Source: Globisporangium splendens (taxonomy: Eukaryota; Oomycota; Peronosporomycetes; Pythiales; Pythiaceae). Taken from it: DNA of 64,000 nucleotides. The notes below the pieces were generated by a model. The model did no database searches, was not told the DNA's origin, and was given only the letters and a program-made list of their open reading frames with translations. Position numbers and translations under genes: made by a program. The stretch lies in NCBI GenBank assembly GCA_006386115.1, contig VFIW01000042.1:310001-374000 (forward strand). Reading direction: 5' to 3'. Of this stretch, positions 9,980-19,227 are shown piece after piece. Position 1 is the stretch's first letter. Every line of letters starts with the position of its first letter.

Positions 9980-12284
9980 GCTGATGACGATGAGTGCCAC
10001 AGCAGTCTCCAAATGGGCAATCACAACCTCTCACATCGATCAGGTCATCGGGGAAATCTTGCTGCACAACACAAGGGCTTCTTCGACGTACATCACGCCG
10101 CTCGATGCAATTCCAAGGCGGCCACCCCAGCTTCGTGATAACATGTGGACAACTGGCGCAGCATTATGTGCGTCGCTCCATTCTCGACCCTATGAGCCCA
10201 GAGAACGTGATAATGTACGTTGGTGTTACGAGCACTTCAAGTCGACAATTGTGCAGACTCAATGGGACGGCGATGTGTTCCAGATCGACCTCAGCTCTAA
10301 AATGTCTGACAGGCTTCCAGGTATCATCGCTGAAGGACGAAAGCTACGTGGGACATTCTGTGCAGAATGGCTGCCATACATGACCTCGACTGCAGATGGG
10401 TGGCTTCTTGATCCCAACGGCTCCCCCTACAAACTTGCTCACACATCATTATCAGTTGGAACAGCACAACTGGGTGACATACTTCGATGGGAGTGGAAAA
10501 GACCAGGAGTGCTTAACTTCATCCCAACATGTGGAATCTCCGGATTCTCCCGGCCGTCTATTCGAGCGCTCGAGCGGTTATGTGCTACGTTGGTATCCAA
10601 CTTCCCACAGCTTCTGTATCAACCACAGCAAACAAATGCGCTTCGGCTGTACAACGGGCAACGTCATTACAACCACGAATGGCATCTGCACACCAGTGAA
10701 GCAACTCTGACCCACGTCGACACGACCCTAGTCAAAGCTACGCATACAGTTCACTCCGCAACGGACTGCGACATCATGGCAACAAGAGACTTGAACGGGC
10801 AGAAGGTGTCGTTTCATGCACATCCACGCTTCACAAGAATCGTGCAACTATGGGGTGGCAACGGACGATACAATACGACCAGATCTTTCTATCGGCAACA
10901 AGTTGCAGCAACGAGGACACAAATTGGCAAAGATACTCGAGATGCAGCAGTCAACAAAGCTGTCCATACAGCAGGATCTCTGTGGCCAGGACTGCAATTA
11001 ATCCAGTGGAGCGAATTACACAACATCCCAGGGATTACTGCTTATACGGCTCAGACTCTTCTCCGGCTGAAAGCCAACCGACTCTCCATGTGGAACTAGG
11101 AGAAAGCTGATCTATCCTGCTCGAATCCCGAATGTTCCCAAGTTGTCCAATCTTCTGTTCAACATCTATTCTGGGAGTGTCCGAAAGCCAAACTCGTGTG
11201 GAACTACTTTTATGCGCTATGGGCGAAGATCGGAATCACTCCTGGTCACGACCCCGCAATCTGGATCTTCAGTCTGGATCTACCAGATACTCCAAGGCAT
11301 GCATGGACCACGATCAAGAGACACATTATCGGACACAAGTTCTCCAATGAACATCTCCAAGATCATCTCTATCCCGTCGCACACATGCTGTGGCGATATA
11401 TGAGCGCGTCGCTCATACAGACCATTTGGTGTGCGCATCTGCGACGCATGGATTCGGATCCAATCGAATCGACTGCTGAGATGACGATCATGATGACCAG
11501 ATTAGAGGCAGGAATGCGAAACCTCACACGACTCGCTGAAGCGCAAGCTGGAGACTCGGACGGTCACACGGTTGCGGCAGTCCTCAAGGCATATGTCGAC
11601 TGCTTTCTCAGCCAAACCGACGCCATCCCCTTGACTCCAAATGATACTCGCGGCGTTTACCTGTTGTTTTTCGATGGTGGATCACGCGGCAATCCAGGAC
11701 CAGGAGGGACTGGATCCATTATCGTGCGTGTCCATGAAAACTCGCACACAGCCAGTTTAATTTGGTCCGCGAGCATGGCGTATAGCAGGAAGGACACGAC
11801 CAACAACTTTGCCGAGTACTGGGGTCTCATACATGGACTCCGAGAAGCCCAACGCAGTCACTTCGAACCGTTGTACGTGATTGGAGACAGTGCACTCATT
11901 ATCTCCCAACAGCGAATGCATCGGTCCCCTCAACAGCACCGATTGGCACGTTTATACCAGACAAGTCGACGACTCGCGGATTGCATCGACATCCGAGGAT
12001 GGTACCATCACTACCGTGCCTTCAACAAGATGGCGGACTCAGCCGCCAACCTAGCCATGGACACCAGAACCTCAACGCAGGTCCACTTCCCAACTCATCG
12101 AGCTGCTTTCAACAATCTCACCCAGGATCTTGACAACGACGTCATGCATTGGCTTATGCGAAGTTCGGAAGACCCAAGGTCATCGGACAACACAAGGCAG
12201 CCTCACATAGGACCAAGAGAACATGCCATCCTGGTCAAAGATTATTTAGCAGTTAGAAGTGTTCTAGTGCAATCCGCGCTGTAG
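9942..12284 (+). pseudogene. LINE ORF2 C-terminal half with RNase H, interrupted by TAG
   Basis: In one frame this runs from a linker domain (MNGGLSVPNIRTEL...) through a zinc-knuckle-like C-x4-C-x8-H-x4-C (CSNPECSQ...HLFWEC) to an RNase HI domain. The domain has the family's catalytic pattern: DGGSRGNPGPGGTG, NNFAEYWGLIHGL, GDSALI and a late H...NKMADSAANLA. The stop at 11097-11099 (TAG) falls where the paralogue at 27736-29877 reads TAT (Tyr), so it is a point nonsense mutation. The RNase H portion is otherwise intact. It belongs to the same LINE as the RT ORF just upstream, from which it is separated by a one-base homopolymer shift. Confidence 0.85.
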
Positions 12285-12572
12285 ACACATTTACACTCCT
12301 GTATGAAATTCGCAATGAAGATTAGGTAGGAGAATGGATATTGTAGGTCACGACGATGAACCTAAATATACCTCACCTTATAAAGATGAATAAAGCGAGG
12401 AGATGCTACCACGCTCTGCACAATCAATCACATTCGTTTCCATAGGTTTCGATAGGCAGAAGGGGTTCACTATGACAGAAGATTGCGCTGAGTGTATCCA
12501 ACAACTCGACATACCATGATATTTGGTGCAAATAGAACTAGAATACTTCTAATCTGGTTGTGATTTTGTATT

Positions 12573-13522
12573 CTACAACGCTGATCCCAAGTACGTCGCA
12601 ACCGAGATCGCATCGAAGCGCGTTGACTCTGCGTTCCTCTTCACCTCGTGGCGAACGGCCGAGAAAAGCGGACTGTTCTCGACAAACTCGAGATAGTCAG
12701 GCGCGCCAGGGATCAAGACGTTATCGGCGACCAAGAGCGATCCTGGGCGAAGCGTGCCGCTTTCCAAGATGAGCTTCGTGTCCGACAAGTAGACCGACTT
12801 TTCGTGGTCGATAAAGTAGATCTGGTGCATCGTTTGCAACAGATGTGAGCTTCCAGTACACCTAAACCGGACACAAAAGAAACAGAAAACACTTACATCG
12901 ACAGTCTTGCCAATAAGCGCTTGGTACTGCTCGGCAAAGGCGCCTTCAATGACAGTGACTTGGTCCGAGAGACCCGCAAGCGCAACCACCTACAAAGCGA
13001 GAAAAGAACATCAAGTTTCGGTTGTCTCTCGTTCGTCCATTTTCACGCGTAAGCTTACCTCGCGCACTCGAGCGGCAAACACTGGCGAGAACTCGAACGA
13101 GTAGTAGTGCGACTCGTTGTTGCCCGCGACCTCGCGCTGCAGGCTCGCGAAGCGCACGGCACTGTACCCTGTGTACCCACCGAGCTCGGCCATCACCGTT
13201 GGCTTCTTCTTGCGGATTTCTTCGTCGACGATCTTGCCCTTGTTGATACCAACATTCATCATCGGGTTGGTCGTCGCAAACTCATCGATCGCCGCGACCA
13301 CAGACGCCGGGCTGCCTTGAGTCGCATGCTCCTTCACGTACTCGACGCACGCTTTCGAGCTGCAAGCGGAAGGGATAGAGAGGAAGTCTGAGATTCTAGA
13401 TCGACGCATGCATCACTTGTGGAGGCACTGCAGATCCTACGCGCTCGTTACCTGGCATTGATGGTCTCCATCCACCCTTCACGGAGGCGGATTGGCTGTG
13501 TGGATGGCGAAGGAGAGCCCAT
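12573..13522 (-). CDS. Catechol O-methyltransferase-like, copy 1 (4 exons)
   Basis: Predicted AdoMet-dependent O-methyltransferase of the COMT type, transferring a methyl group to catechol-like hydroxyls in a Mg-dependent reaction. Exons on the minus strand: 13522-13452, 13359-13059, 12989-12897, 12821-12573. Introns are 92, 69 and 75 nt with GTAA donors and AG acceptors. The joined CDS has 237 codons, close to animal COMT (about 220). Seen: MNVGINKGKIVD, the AdoMet loop ELGGYTGYSAVRFA, YSFEFSPVFAARVRE, then YFIDHEKSVYLSD (Asp and Lys as in the COMT DHWK site) and SLLVADNVLIPGAPDY (the Asp-Asn metal pair). No signal peptide is evident, so it is likely cytosolic. The true substrate is unknown; plant phenolics are possible. 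Confidence 0.88.
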
Positions 13523-14213
13523 TGTCGTTGGCATGTGCGTGTGTGTCTTGCAGCGTTTCCACAAATGAAGGAGGCACGGGATTGCGTTGCGGCACCTGAG
13601 AGAGGAGTGATGCGATGGTGTACCAGTTGGATGATTCATGTTTCGAAGCATCGTGATGACGCTCATCATCGCTGTGATTGGTCAAAAAGAAGTATAACGC
13701 AAGATTCTCAGCCAATTGAAACGTTTACGAGCAGAGTGACTGTGAGAAAGTGCATCACGAAGTACAGAATGCAGGTCGTGTGCGCTGTTGATTGGCGGAT
13801 TGGCGCGGTGATTGTGGTCACTCGATTGTACGACTCGACACTGAACCCATCCCCGAGGTTCCACTCAGATTCGTCCTCCCTCCCACGCACGCACGTATCC
13901 AAGGACAATTGTGCAAATGCAACTTCGATTTCGTCAACCGAACCTTTGCAGACGCTTTCGTGTAGCCGTAGACCTCTTACCTCGTGAAGGCATTCATTTA
14001 CACCGTAAGACGTCCAAGTTACCCACATCTCATGGTGTATTGCTCTCTGTGGACACGCAATAATAAGAAAGAGATCCAACGAACAACAGAAAAGGACATG
14101 GCATTGATATGTTCTCTTTAAAGACGCGGGTCACGGCTTTTGACTCAGTATTTGCTTCGTGCGGGCACACTATCTTGCGTTGCATTGTCTAGCGCCGTGG
14201 CACGGCGATGGTT
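13523..14213. other. Intergenic between COMT copies
   Basis: Contains the upstream region of COMT copy 1 and the 3' flank of COMT copy 2. No ORF with protein-like composition and no clear Inr+FPR element was found. Confidence 0.45.
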
Positions 14214-15168
14214 TCAGCCCAAGTAGGTAGCGACAGAGATCGCGTCAGTCAACGCAACGTTTCTGCCAATCTGGACTTCGTGGCGCGTCGTGTTGAACAA
14301 CGGACTGCTCTCGACGTACTCAAGGTAGTCGGGAGCGCCAGGCACCAGCACGTTGTCGGCAACGAGAAGCGAACCGGGTTGAAGCGTGCTGCTTTCCACA
14401 ATCAGCTTCGCGTCCGACAAGTACACACTTTTCTCGTGGTCAATGAAGTAGATCTGGTGCGTACACATTGACAAAAGCGTGAGCTTCCCAGACTCAGAGT
14501 CCAGAGTAACATAGTCGAACTACTGCTGTAATAGGCACGTACATCGACAGTCTTTCCCTTGAGGGCTTGGTACTGCTCCGAGAACGCGCCTTCAATCACG
14601 GTCACTTGGTCTGAGAGACCAGCAATGGCAACCATCTGATAGACCCACGTAAAAGCACACCGCATCGTCAGAGTCCAGCGAAAAGTGTTGGCGGAGGCGA
14701 ACTGCATGGTCTCGTACCTCGCGCACGCGTGCAGCAAACACTGGCGAGAACTCGAACGAGTAGTAGTGCGACTCGTTGTTGCCCGCGACCTCGCGCTGCA
14801 GGCTCGCGAAGCGCACGGCACTGTACCCTGTGTACCCACCGAGCTCGGCCATCACCGTTGGCTTCTTCTTGCGGATTTCTTCGTCGACGATCTTGCCCTT
14901 GTTGATACCAACATTCATCATCGGGTTGGTCGTCGCAAACTCATCGATCGCCGCGATCACGGACGCTGGGTCGCCGTGTGTGGCATTTTGCTTGACGTAC
15001 TCAAGGCACGCTTCCGAACTACGAGCGTTCGATAAACGAGACACAAACTTAGATTCATGTTCGATAGACTCGCAAGTACATACAATCGTGAAAGCCTTGA
15101 CGCATGAGCACACACTTGTTTTCCCAGGCTAGCGCCCATCCACCAGGAGGGGCTGCAGGCAAGCTCAT
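14214..15168 (-). CDS. Catechol O-methyltransferase-like, copy 2 (4 exons)
   Basis: Tandem paralogue of the gene at 12573-13522 with the same exon plan: 15168-15116, 15018-14718, 14635-14543, 14453-14214. Introns are about 97, 82 and 89 nt; exon 2 is 301 nt and exon 3 is 93 nt in both copies. The joined CDS is 228 codons. Exon 2 is almost identical to copy 1 at the DNA level, including silent sites, while exon 1 and the introns differ. The first donor reads GTGTGT, weaker than in copy 1, so exon 1 is the least certain part. Motifs: ELGGYTGYSAVRFA, YFIDHEKSVYLSDAK, LLVADNVLVPGAPDY. The enzyme should be an intact COMT-like methyltransferase. An alternative longer first exon is open upstream on the minus strand to 15471. 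Confidence 0.85.
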
Positions 15169-15659
15169 GGTGCGTTGGGAAGATGACGTTTTTCGAAATG
15201 AGGCGATGGCTCGAGGCACAGCGGCGCGTGTGAGTTGCGCTCTGAGGGGCATGCTCGCAAGGGCGAGAGCGGGCTGCACAGCAGAGAGAGGCCAGGAATG
15301 CCAAGTTCGCTCACACCTGGCGATCACGAGACGAGCCATTATGGTGGCCGTAAACGAACCCGTTTCGCGGCCTCTGATTGGCTGGTTCGGTGTCTGGTCT
15401 GATGGCTTCGCAGGAATGAATATGCCACCCGCATTCACTCTTACAGAATCATTCCAACATTCCCACTCCACAGAACCAACTGCAGCACGTGGCCAGGAAA
15501 TTGGCCTCAGACCGTGCGTGATTTGTACACTGTATACGCGCCTTTACTTGGTGGTCTTTGCATATGTCATGATCTGCCGTGCGCTGATTTCACAGGAAAA
15601 CGAGGACGTTATTGCCCCGTGGTGACATTGAGCACTTTTGCCCAATTGAATTCAAGCTA
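15169..15659. other. Intergenic upstream of COMT copy 2
   Basis: No supportable gene. It ends at the target duplication of LTR element A (15660). Confidence 0.4.
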
Positions 15660-15664
15660 CAGAT

Positions 15665-16033
15665 TGTGACGGAGTCTGCAGCCAATCAGAGTGGCCGCAG
15701 AACTCGCGTTAGCAAATAATTCTCGCGTGTCGCTTATTTCACATTCAACCACACTGGATTTTTGTCCAGTCTCGCCACACGGCGAGATGACCCAGAGAAG
15801 AACTGCAGAGGGAGTTCAAGGATGGGAGACATGAGGAGGGATGACTAGGCAAGGATAGATACACTAGGCACAGAGAGGATAGTTGACGTAGAGCCTAGGA
15901 AAAGCATAACATTTTGAATCTCACTTTCCAATTTGCCTCAATCAACACACACTCCAGCAGCAATCAAGCAACATCCCAGTTACCACCTTCAATTCGCCTA
16001 CTTCAGTACCTAGTGCGCTGCCATTCTGTGACA
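15665..16033 (+). repeat. 5' LTR of element A
   Basis: 369 bp, starts TGTGACGG and ends TGTGACA, so it has TG...CA termini. It carries an Inr+FPR promoter at 15921-15936 and two small hairpins (CTGGATTTTTGTCCAG; CTCGCC...GGCGAG). It is followed at 16034 by TAGTAGCACTCGTCGG, which resembles the primer-binding site of element B with TGG changed to TAG. Confidence 0.93.
15921..15936 (+). promoter_or_regulatory. Host-type Inr+FPR promoter inside the LTR of element A
   Basis: TCACTTTCCAATTTGC, followed by CTC, is a full match to the oomycete initiator plus flanking promoter element, 257 bases into the LTR. It probably sets the start of the R region. The same 16 bases recur in the 3' LTR. Confidence 0.8.
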
Positions 16034-16333
16034 TAGTAGCACTCGTCGGTCCAAGTCCAGCACAAGTGAAATAACCTAAGTCAGTTCGTCTGAGGAGGGT
16101 TGGGTTGCCTTGGGTATTGCCTATTGCCAAATCTATTGCAGTTTCTGCGACTAGTTGGTGTGGTTACACGATTGCGTGGCATCACATACGGAACTCTTTC
16201 ATTGGGACTCTGAGGTTTAACGCCGAGTGCTTGTCCACGCCATTGAAAATCAGACTGTAAATTCCGTATAGCTCGCTACCCAGTGTTTGATCTACACCCA
16301 GTGTTGCAAAACTTCTTAGTGGTGCACAAATTT

Positions 16334-16642
16334 ATGGGGAAACGGAAAAATCGTGAACCCGAGTGTGATTTACAGTACAACTTTGAACAATTGTCGGGGG
16401 ATCACGCCGCGCTGCAAAAGCTCCGCAAAGACCTCTGGCTGACGACAGTGAAGCAGCACAAGTTGATCAAACTTTTTCGGAATCTGATTCCGGATTTGTT
16501 CGACTCAAACGCGCGAAATTTGGTCCAAGATATTACCGATCTGGCTCGTCGCAGAATTGATCAGCTTGCTGAGCTCACCACAGCGTCTTTAGATCACTCG
16601 ATTCATCGCTATCAGAAGGCCAAGAAACAAAGAGTGAAATAA
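16334..16642 (+). CDS. Small ORF between LTR and gag of element A, unknown
   Basis: A 102-codon ORF from an ATG (MGKRKNREPECD...) that is basic at both ends and predicted mostly helical (LQKLRKDLWL, KLIKLFRNLIPDLF, RIDQLAEL). It ends 56 nt before the gag ATG at 16699. Its composition is protein-like and no stop interrupts it, but I do not recognise the family. It could be an extra retroelement ORF, an N-terminal gag module in a separate frame, or captured host sequence. The frame is also open upstream to 16283 from a non-ATG codon. Confidence 0.5.
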   Translation: MGKRKNREPECDLQYNFEQLSGDHAALQKLRKDLWLTTVKQHKLIKLFRNLIPDLFDSNARNLVQDITDLARRRIDQLAELTTASLDHSIHRYQKAKKQRVK

Positions 16643-16698
16643 AGCAGATTTTGGTTTTTCTTTAAGCTACGGAAAGTCCATTGGCTCCCTTTGAAATT

Positions 16699-17193
16699 AT
16701 GACTGGGCGAAGGGGTAGAGTCAATGATCGTGAATCACCAAATCCAAGACCGCGGCAGCAGTCAAGGAGTTCAGGACCCGAGACGCGTCAAACTGCGTCT
16801 CCTGAACCATCGGCTCAGAGTCAAGGAACTCAAGGAAGGCCGACACCACCACCCGCGCCATCGCAGCCTACGCCGGCCCCAAGTACGCAAGCAACTGGTG
16901 GACAGCCTGTAGACAACTTTGCAATGCAGCAATTGCTTTTGTACTTACATCAGCAGCAGCAAATGTTCCAGGAGCAAATGCAAGCACAAATGCAGCAAAC
17001 TCAAGCCCAGATGCAACAGACACACATCCAGTTTGAGCAGATGCTCTCAAGTCAAGGTGGAAGTCGTAAGAAAGATCCTCCAGTGTATGAAGGCAAGTTG
17101 AGTGAAGACTTAGAGCTTTGGATCTTTGCAACCGAAGAATACTACGCCGCCAAACGTGGTCTCATGGAAGCAAACTCGTCTGACTTTGTAACC
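16699..17193 (+). pseudogene. Truncated gag of element A
   Basis: Begins MTGRRGRVNDRESPN. A Pro/Ser/Gln-rich disordered stretch follows, then a Gln/Met coiled region (QQMFQEQMQAQMQQTQAQMQQ), then the start of a gypsy capsid domain (PPVYEGKLSEDLELWIFATEEYY). Similarity to gag ends near 17193, after NSSDFVT. The remaining 45 codons of this open frame (to 17325) have unrelated composition. The capsid is thus cut about a fifth of the way in, and no zinc knuckle remains. Confidence 0.75.
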
Positions 17194-17392
17194 GGACACT
17201 TCCGAGTTACGCAGCACGGTATGTGTGTGAGGAAGCGCATTCAACGCTTCTCTCAAGGACACTGTTCCGAGAGCGGTTGCCTGCTTCCTGCAGTGCAACA
17301 ATCGGTTACCTATAGGTCTCTATAGAGCAACCGTCGATAACCAAAGACTTAGTTAACGGTAAAAATGGAACTGTTTATTCGTTGGGGGTTGC
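17194..17392. other. Unassigned 199-bp segment between gag A and element B
   Basis: It does not continue the gag of element A and is not part of either LTR family. It ends exactly at the TGTAATGG terminus of element B. It may be left over from a third insertion or from the rearrangement that removed most of A. Confidence 0.5.
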
Positions 17393-18041
17393 TGTAATGG
17401 GCCACAACCAGCCATTACATGAAGGTGGATCTGTTCCCAGATCTAGTGTGTCACACACCACCTTCAGCGTGCATTGTGGAGACACAAATAACAAAGGGAT
17501 TACGGTAATACAGTCCCCACATGCACGTGTGACGTCATTCGATGACGTCACGAGCGTTCTCTGTGCTGATCAGTGCAGAATGTTGTTCTCATGTACTAAT
17601 CAGTACAGAGTGATAACATCCATGTACTAATCAAGTACTGAGTGATGGTTCCTGCTTGGGAAACTGGACTGGCGACGAGACCGACGTGTCTCTGCCGCCT
17701 GAAGTGAGTGGCGCGAGCCAATCACTTTGCAGGTATTTCAAACAAGACTTGAAGTTCAAGCTTCTAGAAGATCCCGTAGGTTCAACCTCAGTGTACCCAA
17801 GGTTTTATATATCAGATTCATAGGTTATATTGTGTATGTTTAGGTTTTAGTTATAAAACCTGTAGGATCCCTTGGGGTTCATTTGTAAGTAGCGACAGGA
17901 ACCATAACCTTTTTAATTCAGTTGCAAATTTTCCTCCAAGCCCTCAAGTCTTCTTCCTCCCTCCAAGTAGGGAGATCGCTTCCTCTGGCACAAGCGTGTG
18001 TGCCGTGTTTGAGGGACTGTTGTGAACAGCGCCCTCTTACA
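17393..18041 (+). repeat. 5' LTR of element B with twin CRE sites
   Basis: 649 bp with TG...CA ends. Contains two perfect CRE palindromes TGACGTCA at 17530-17537 and 17543-17550, spaced 5 nt, and a repeated GTACTAATCAGTACAG-type motif with GAGTGAT (about 17594-17645). Confidence 0.95.
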
Positions 18042-18043
18042 CC

Positions 18044-18061
18044 TGGTAGCACTTCGAGCGG
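18044..18061 (+). other. Primer-binding site of element B
   Basis: TGGTAGCACTTCGAGCGG starts 2 nt after the LTR and has the TGG expected to pair with a tRNA CCA end. Element A has a diverged version at the same place, so both probably used the same primer tRNA. Confidence 0.6.
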
Positions 18062-18160
18062 TCCTTCCAACGACCCAGTGAAGTGAAGAGGTTTGGCGAC
18101 GCGGCTTTAAGCACGTCGAGCATTCCTGTCGAAGACCCTGCGAGCATCCTTGTTTGGAAC

Positions 18161-19209
18161 ATGGATGCTACAGGAACCCCACTCGGTCCAGCAGTACCGG
18201 AAACTGTCGAGTTGACTATTGTGGGTTTCCCTCATTTGTCTTCTCATGAGTGGATGGCGCTTGAGCGCATGCGAGATGTCATCGGAGAGGCTGCTGTGGT
18301 CAGTCTGCTTGATCGACGTCTCCGGAGGACCAGAAGAGCGCGGTGGTCAGCTTTATGCACCACGAGATCATGTCCTCCCGGAAGCAGGTCGCAACCCCTG
18401 TTTCCTCAATCAGGACGGTGCCACTGAAGCTTGACGTCTCTCCGTATCGCGGCGGAGAGAACGAGCCACTCTCACGATGGTTCGTCGAGTTGGACGCAGC
18501 CATCGCTGCAAGACAACTGCGAGACCCTTCGCAGCAAGTGTTGTTCGCGATGTCCAACCTTGCGGGTCGTGCGAAGAGCTGGGCGTATGGCAAGCGTTTA
18601 GCGGATCTAAACTACTTCCCCAGCTACGACCACTTCAAGACCGAACTCAAGAAGGCGTTTGAACCTCCACAGAGTGAGTTCCATGCAGGCGCCGAGTTCC
18701 TTGAGCTTCGTCAAAGCCGTTTTGACCTTCACTCGTATGCACAACGTGCTCGTTACTTGGTGTCGAGTATCGTTGACGAGCCGATTGACGTTCCGACGCA
18801 AGTCGTGACGTTCATGACTGGTCTGAACGATGGTCCGATTCGGAACCAATTGTTCCGCGAGTACCCCAAGACGCTGGACGAAGCCATTGAACGTGCGATG
18901 CAAGAAGAGTTCAGCATGAAGCAAGCGAAGTTCCATGGGTTTGCGTCGAGACCAATGCGGCAATCGAATGTTGCGCATGATGGCCCCGAGCCTATGGACA
19001 TCTCGTACATTTCCACGCCTGGAAATGAACGTCCTCGCAACGATGGGAAGTGTTTCCGTTGCGGGAAGTCAGGTCACTTCGCTCGGAACTGCAAGGTGTC
19101 TTTGCCGGGTCGGCAAACGACACAGGGTGCTCGCTCGAACAACCACGATCGTTCTTACGGTCGTCGGTTCGAGCGGTCGCCTGGGCCAAAAAACGGGAAT
19201 GGACAGTAG
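18161..19209 (+). pseudogene. gag of element B (single-base frameshift)
   Basis: The N-terminal part (MDATGTPLGPAVPE..., frame from 18161) reads to LLDRR near 18319. The body then continues in the next frame (SPEDQKSAVVSFMHHEIM...) to the stop at 19207-19209. One base appears to be missing near 18319-18320. The body holds a gypsy capsid domain (YRGGENEPLSRWFVELDAAI, then AKSWAYGKRL and FELRQ-like helices) and a CCHC zinc knuckle, CFRCGKSGHFARNC (about 19050-19091), for RNA packaging. The 3' end overlaps pol by 160 nt and carries the slippery site. An alternative first ATG lies at 18083. The protein would be nucleocytoplasmic virus-like-particle material. Confidence 0.8.
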
Positions 19210-19227
19210 GGGCGGGGCCTCCTACTG
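19188..19227 (+). promoter_or_regulatory. -1 programmed ribosomal frameshift signal, gag-pol
   Basis: Slippery heptamer A AAA AAC (19188-19194) lies exactly in the gag frame (codons AAA AAC). A 9-nt spacer follows, then a stem CAGTAGGGG / CTCCTACTG (19204-19212 with 19219-19227; 9 pairs, one G-U) with a 6-nt CGGGGC loop. The gag stop TAG lies within the stem. After a -1 slip the ribosome enters the pol frame, which is open across this point. Confidence 0.88.

Larger units (their letters stand above)
9116..12387 (+). mobile_element. LINE-type retrotransposon copy C1, 5'-truncated
   Basis: A non-LTR element holding the second half of ORF2: reverse transcriptase (about 9122-9979), a linker, a CCHC-like zinc motif (about 11122-11190) and a C-terminal RNase HI domain (about 11660-12070). 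The 5' end is lost inside the RT; the boundary near 9116 is approximate. The 3' end is the conserved tail around CCTTATAAAGAT, shared with three other copies in this window. Three lesions are visible relative to the copy at 27637: an A-tract expansion at 9937-9944, an in-frame TAG at 11097, and loss of the 5' half. It sits between a COMT pseudogene and an intact COMT gene. Confidence 0.9.

Noticed and set aside
15104..15625. 173-codon plus-strand ORF overlapping the COMT copy 2 start
   Set aside because: Composition is not protein-like, and it overlaps the better-supported exon 1 and upstream region of COMT on the other strand.
16681..16713. PFEIMTGRRGR resembling the integrase PFExxxGRxPR motif
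   Set aside because: It lies at the start of gag, with the Pro/Gln-rich gag N-terminus and capsid start following in frame; the upstream frame does not encode integrase. Chance similarity at the gag ATG.
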